From Thermoplasmata archaeon (GTDB lineage Archaea; Thermoplasmatota; Thermoplasmata; Lutacidiplasmatales; UBA184), in assembly GCA_021823085.1 (NCBI GenBank), contig JAKAPG010000073.1, forward strand, positions 1 to 8,049: a stretch of DNA of 8,049 nt, given 5' to 3'. Position numbers and translations under genes: made by a program. Positions 6,299-8,049 of this stretch are shown here, piece after piece (position 1 is the first letter of the stretch; every line of letters begins with the position of its first letter). The notes beneath the pieces are model-generated. The model had not been told where the DNA came from, made no database searches, and saw only the letters and a list, made by a program, of their open reading frames with translations.

Positions 6299-7516
6299 AT
6301 GGGGGAGACAACGATTCCCCGCGGGGGACGAGTGCGCCTCGGCACCGTGGACGGGGACCTACGCGTGGGCTCGAACGTGAGAATCACGGCCGATGGGACG
6401 GTCCGGGTGAGCGGGAGAGCGCAGTTCGAGGGCAGCGCGGAGATCGACGGCTCGTTCGAGTCGCGAGAGTTCCGTGGCGAGGACGCCTCGGTGGTCGTGA
6501 ACGGCGACCTGGTCGTGCACGGCCCCCTGCACGTGGAGGACGGGAACTTGGAAGTCCAAGGCAAGCTGGACGCGCAGGACGTCGATGTCGATCGCCGACT
6601 GCACGTCCGCGGGCCTGCGACGGCCTCTCAGATCGAGGTCGGAGGGGCCTTCCAAGCGGACTCGATCGTGACCGCACGCGAGATCTCGGTGGGCGGGACG
6701 ATGGTCGCCCGCGGGACCGTCACGGCGTCACGGGTCGAGGCGGGCGGGTCGGTCGACGTCGCGGACGTGGCGGTCGACCGTCTCGAGGCGGGGGGACGCA
6801 TCCGGCTCCTTTCGGGATCCGTGAAGGACCGGATCGAGGTAGGGGGCCAGTTCGTCGCGGAGGGGCCGCTCGCGTTCGGGAAGCTCGAGGCCGGCGGACA
6901 GATCGAGCTCGGCGGCGACGCGAAAGGGCAGGAGATCGAGGTCGGTGGCACCTTCCGCGCGAACGGGAGCCTCGAGTTCGAGTCCCTCGAGGTCGGAGGT
7001 ATCGGAGAGATCCGCGGCACGGCCCGGGGGAGCCGCGTGGAGATTGGGGGCATCCTGCGCTGCGGGGCGTCGCTCGAGCTCTCCGATTCGCTCGAGGTCG
7101 GGGGGCAGGTCGAGGTCATCGGAGACCTCGAGGCGGATCGCGTCCAGGTCGGAGGCAAGCTGCGGGCGCACAAGATCCTCGCTCGGACGCGCATCGAGGT
7201 GGGCGGGCATCTCCAGTCCCAGGTCGGGACGAAGTCGGCGGAGCTCGTCCTGGGCCGCAGGTCGCAGGCGCTGGGCCCCTTGGTCGGCGGTCGCGTGCAG
7301 TTGAGGACCCGCTCCCGGGCCGAGGACATCTACGGGAACCTAGTCGACCTCGAGAACGATACCGAGGCCGCCCGGATCGTCGCCGAGATCGTCCGGATTG
7401 GTCCGGGGGCCCGCGTCGGCGAGGTGGTCTATTCCCAGCAGGCCACGATCGACCCCTCGGCTCGGATCGCTCGCCCCCCGCGCCGAGCGACCGACCTCGG
7501 GCCATTCCCGCTGTAG
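6299..7516 (+). CDS. Bactofilin-like beta-solenoid protein with twelve 17-residue repeats
   Basis: Predicted 405-residue cytosolic protein (no signal peptide or membrane segment). The first ~110 residues are degenerate strand repeats of the form G-x-L-x-V-x-G. From about 112 to 303 there are twelve units with the core [ILV]-[EQS]-[VAI]-GG at residues 112, 129, 146, 162, 179, 196, 213, 230, 247, 265, 282 and 299. The period is 17 residues in nine of eleven intervals, with one 16 and one 18. A less regular, strand-rich C-terminal part follows (DIYGNLVDLEND, VRIGPGARVGEVVYSQQ), then a short Arg/Pro tail. Such regular Gly-capped hydrophobic repeats indicate a right-handed beta-helix. Bactofilins and haloarchaeal halofilins share this architecture and self-assemble into filaments that shape cells, so a cytoskeletal or scaffold role is inferred, not shown. 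The start 6299 is chosen over the in-frame ATG at 6287 because of the TATA spacing. It is followed after 15 bases by a winged-helix gene, probably cotranscribed. Confidence 0.85.
   Translation: MGETTIPRGGRVRLGTVDGDLRVGSNVRITADGTVRVSGRAQFEGSAEIDGSFESREFRGEDASVVVNGDLVVHGPLHVEDGNLEVQGKLDAQDVDVDRRLHVRGPATASQIEVGGAFQADSIVTAREISVGGTMVARGTVTASRVEAGGSVDVADVAVDRLEAGGRIRLLSGSVKDRIEVGGQFVAEGPLAFGKLEAGGQIELGGDAKGQEIEVGGTFRANGSLEFESLEVGGIGEIRGTARGSRVEIGGILRCGASLELSDSLEVGGQVEVIGDLEADRVQVGGKLRAHKILARTRIEVGGHLQSQVGTKSAELVLGRRSQALGPLVGGRVQLRTRSRAEDIYGNLVDLENDTEAARIVAEIVRIGPGARVGEVVYSQQATIDPSARIARPPRRATDLGPFPL
6632..7207 (+). repeat. Coding tandem repeats of the solenoid protein
   Basis: Twelve 51-base units (one of 48, one of 54) encode the EVGG-type repeats. 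The DNA copies differ at many positions (for example ATCGAGGTCGGAGG, ATCGAGGTAGGGGG, CTCGAGGCCGGCGG), while the protein pattern is kept. This points to old duplications under selection for the fold and not to a recent slippage array. Confidence 0.8.
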
Positions 7517-7531
7517 CGAGGATCGTAGGCC

Positions 7532-7894
7532 ATGATGAACGGTCGGACGAGGGAGCCCGGCAGCCGTCGACGGGAGCCCACGGACCTGTTCGCGACCATC
7601 CTCGAGGTGGTGAAGCGCCATCGAGGACGGGCCCGCATCACGCGCGTGAGCTACGGTGCGGGGATGCCGGTCGACCGGCTGAGGGTGGCGGTCGAGCGCC
7701 TTCGGGAGCTCGGGCTCCTCTCGAGCCAGGAGGAGGAGGGCCGGGTCTACTACGATGTCACCGCTCGCGGGCAGGAGTTCCTCGATACGTACTGGAGGAT
7801 GAAGGCGTACATCGACGTGCTCGGTCGTGCTGCCGCTCGCCCTTCCCGGGACCGATCCGAAGCGTCGCCCCGGAGGTCGAACAATCAGCTGTAG
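7532..7894 (+). CDS. Small winged-helix DNA-binding protein (archaeal HTH_45-like)
   Basis: Predicted 120-residue cytosolic protein. Residues about 17-97 fit the archaeal winged-helix family often labelled HTH_45: an opening helix (LFATILEVVKRHRG), an ITRVSYGAGMPVDRLRVAVERLRELGLL segment as helix-turn-helix with the recognition helix, a wing with EEEGRVYYDVT, then the ARGQEFLDTYWRM closing helix. The N-terminal 16 and C-terminal ~20 residues are basic, probably disordered and possibly DNA-contacting. The start is ATG at 7532; a second ATG follows directly at 7535. A weak Shine-Dalgarno-like GAGGA lies at 7518-7522, nine bases before the first ATG. It follows the solenoid gene by 15 bases and likely shares its transcript, so autoregulation of the pair is plausible. 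No metal-binding or ligand domain is visible. Its last 10 bases overlap the convergent rhodanese gene. Confidence 0.87.
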   Translation: MMNGRTREPGSRRREPTDLFATILEVVKRHRGRARITRVSYGAGMPVDRLRVAVERLRELGLLSSQEEEGRVYYDVTARGQEFLDTYWRMKAYIDVLGRAAARPSRDRSEASPRRSNNQL

Positions 7895-8049
7895 CGGGGG
7901 ATGGCCGGATCGACCTCGGTCGACCAGGCGTCGATCCCGCCGGTGAGATTCCGGACCCGGGGGAAGCCTTCGGTCTCCAGGTACGACGCGATCATCTCCG
8001 ACCGGCTGCCCAGGTGACAGTAGACCACGATCTCCCGACCCCGAGGGAT
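7885..8049 (-). CDS. Rhodanese-type sulfurtransferase (C-terminal 54 residues, 5' end off the window)
   Basis: Reading the minus strand from the right edge gives an uninterrupted frame ending in TGA at 7885-7887. The fragment contains REIVVYCHLGSRSEMIASYL, the active-site loop of rhodanese domains with catalytic Cys (CHLGSRS), then GFPRVRNLTGGIDAW, the classic closing segment with Gly-Gly and Trp, and the ending STEVDPAIPRYS. Rhodaneses carry a persulfide on this Cys and pass sulfur to acceptors such as thiolated tRNA or sulfur carriers; the acceptor here is unknown. Whether it is a single-domain protein or has other domains further upstream cannot be told. It converges on the winged-helix gene with a 10-base overlap. 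Confidence 0.93.
   Translation of the reverse strand: MPRGREIVVYCHLGSRSEMIASYLETEGFPRVRNLTGGIDAWSTEVDPAIPRYS

Noticed and set aside
6081..6380. Plus-strand ORF running from the intergenic region into the solenoid gene
   Set aside because: It crosses the TATA element and the start of a well-supported gene in another frame, and shows no domain-like composition.
6632..7207. Repeat array read as CRISPR or a recent tandem duplication
   Set aside because: The units are in-frame protein repeats of about 51 bases with no unique spacers and with many silent differences between copies.

Overview
The window is a high-GC (visibly about two thirds G+C) piece of an archaeal chromosome. Three genes mark it as archaeal: a geranylgeranyl reductase-type flavoprotein for saturating isoprenoid lipids, an archaeosine-type tRNA-guanine transglycosylase with a C-terminal PUA domain, and a Kae1 protein of the KEOPS complex. 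An archaeal-type winged-helix protein and TATA-like promoter elements agree. A high-GC Thermoplasmatota-like or other euryarchaeal lineage from soil, sediment or water is my best guess, but the sequence alone does not settle it. No insertion sequences, CRISPR arrays, tRNA or rRNA genes were recognised.

Layout. (1) Positions 3-605, plus strand: the C-terminal part of a surface-exposed, probably N-glycosylated membrane protein with one C-terminal anchor; its start lies off the left edge. (2) Positions 584-5816, minus strand: a tight five-gene cluster, read in the order uracil-DNA glycosylase (family 5, UdgB-like), archaeosine TGT (TgtA), an unrecognised 76-residue protein, Kae1, geranylgeranyl reductase. 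Gaps are 8, 27, 39 and 20 bases, so it is probably one operon, possibly with an internal promoter before the 76-residue gene. (3) Positions 5817-6298: a non-coding divergent intergenic region with a strong hairpin, two short inverted repeats and a good TATA element. (4) Positions 6299-7894, plus strand: a bactofilin-like beta-solenoid protein with twelve 17-residue repeats, followed after 15 bases by a small winged-helix protein. (5) Positions 7885-8049, minus strand: the C-terminal end of a rhodanese-type sulfurtransferase, running off the right edge.

How the genes work together. The minus cluster is informational and housekeeping: two separate tRNA modifications (archaeosine at position 15 by TgtA, t6A at position 37 by Kae1/KEOPS), base-excision repair of deaminated DNA, and the last step of membrane lipid maturation. 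The plus pair looks like a separate, more lineage-specific unit: a putative polymer-forming, cytoskeleton-like protein co-expressed with a DNA-binding protein. This pair, its operator-like palindromes, and the uncharacterised 76-residue protein are the least understood parts of the window. Both convergent gene pairs overlap at their 3' ends (22 and 10 bases), so the genome is compact and leaves no room for intergenic terminators there.
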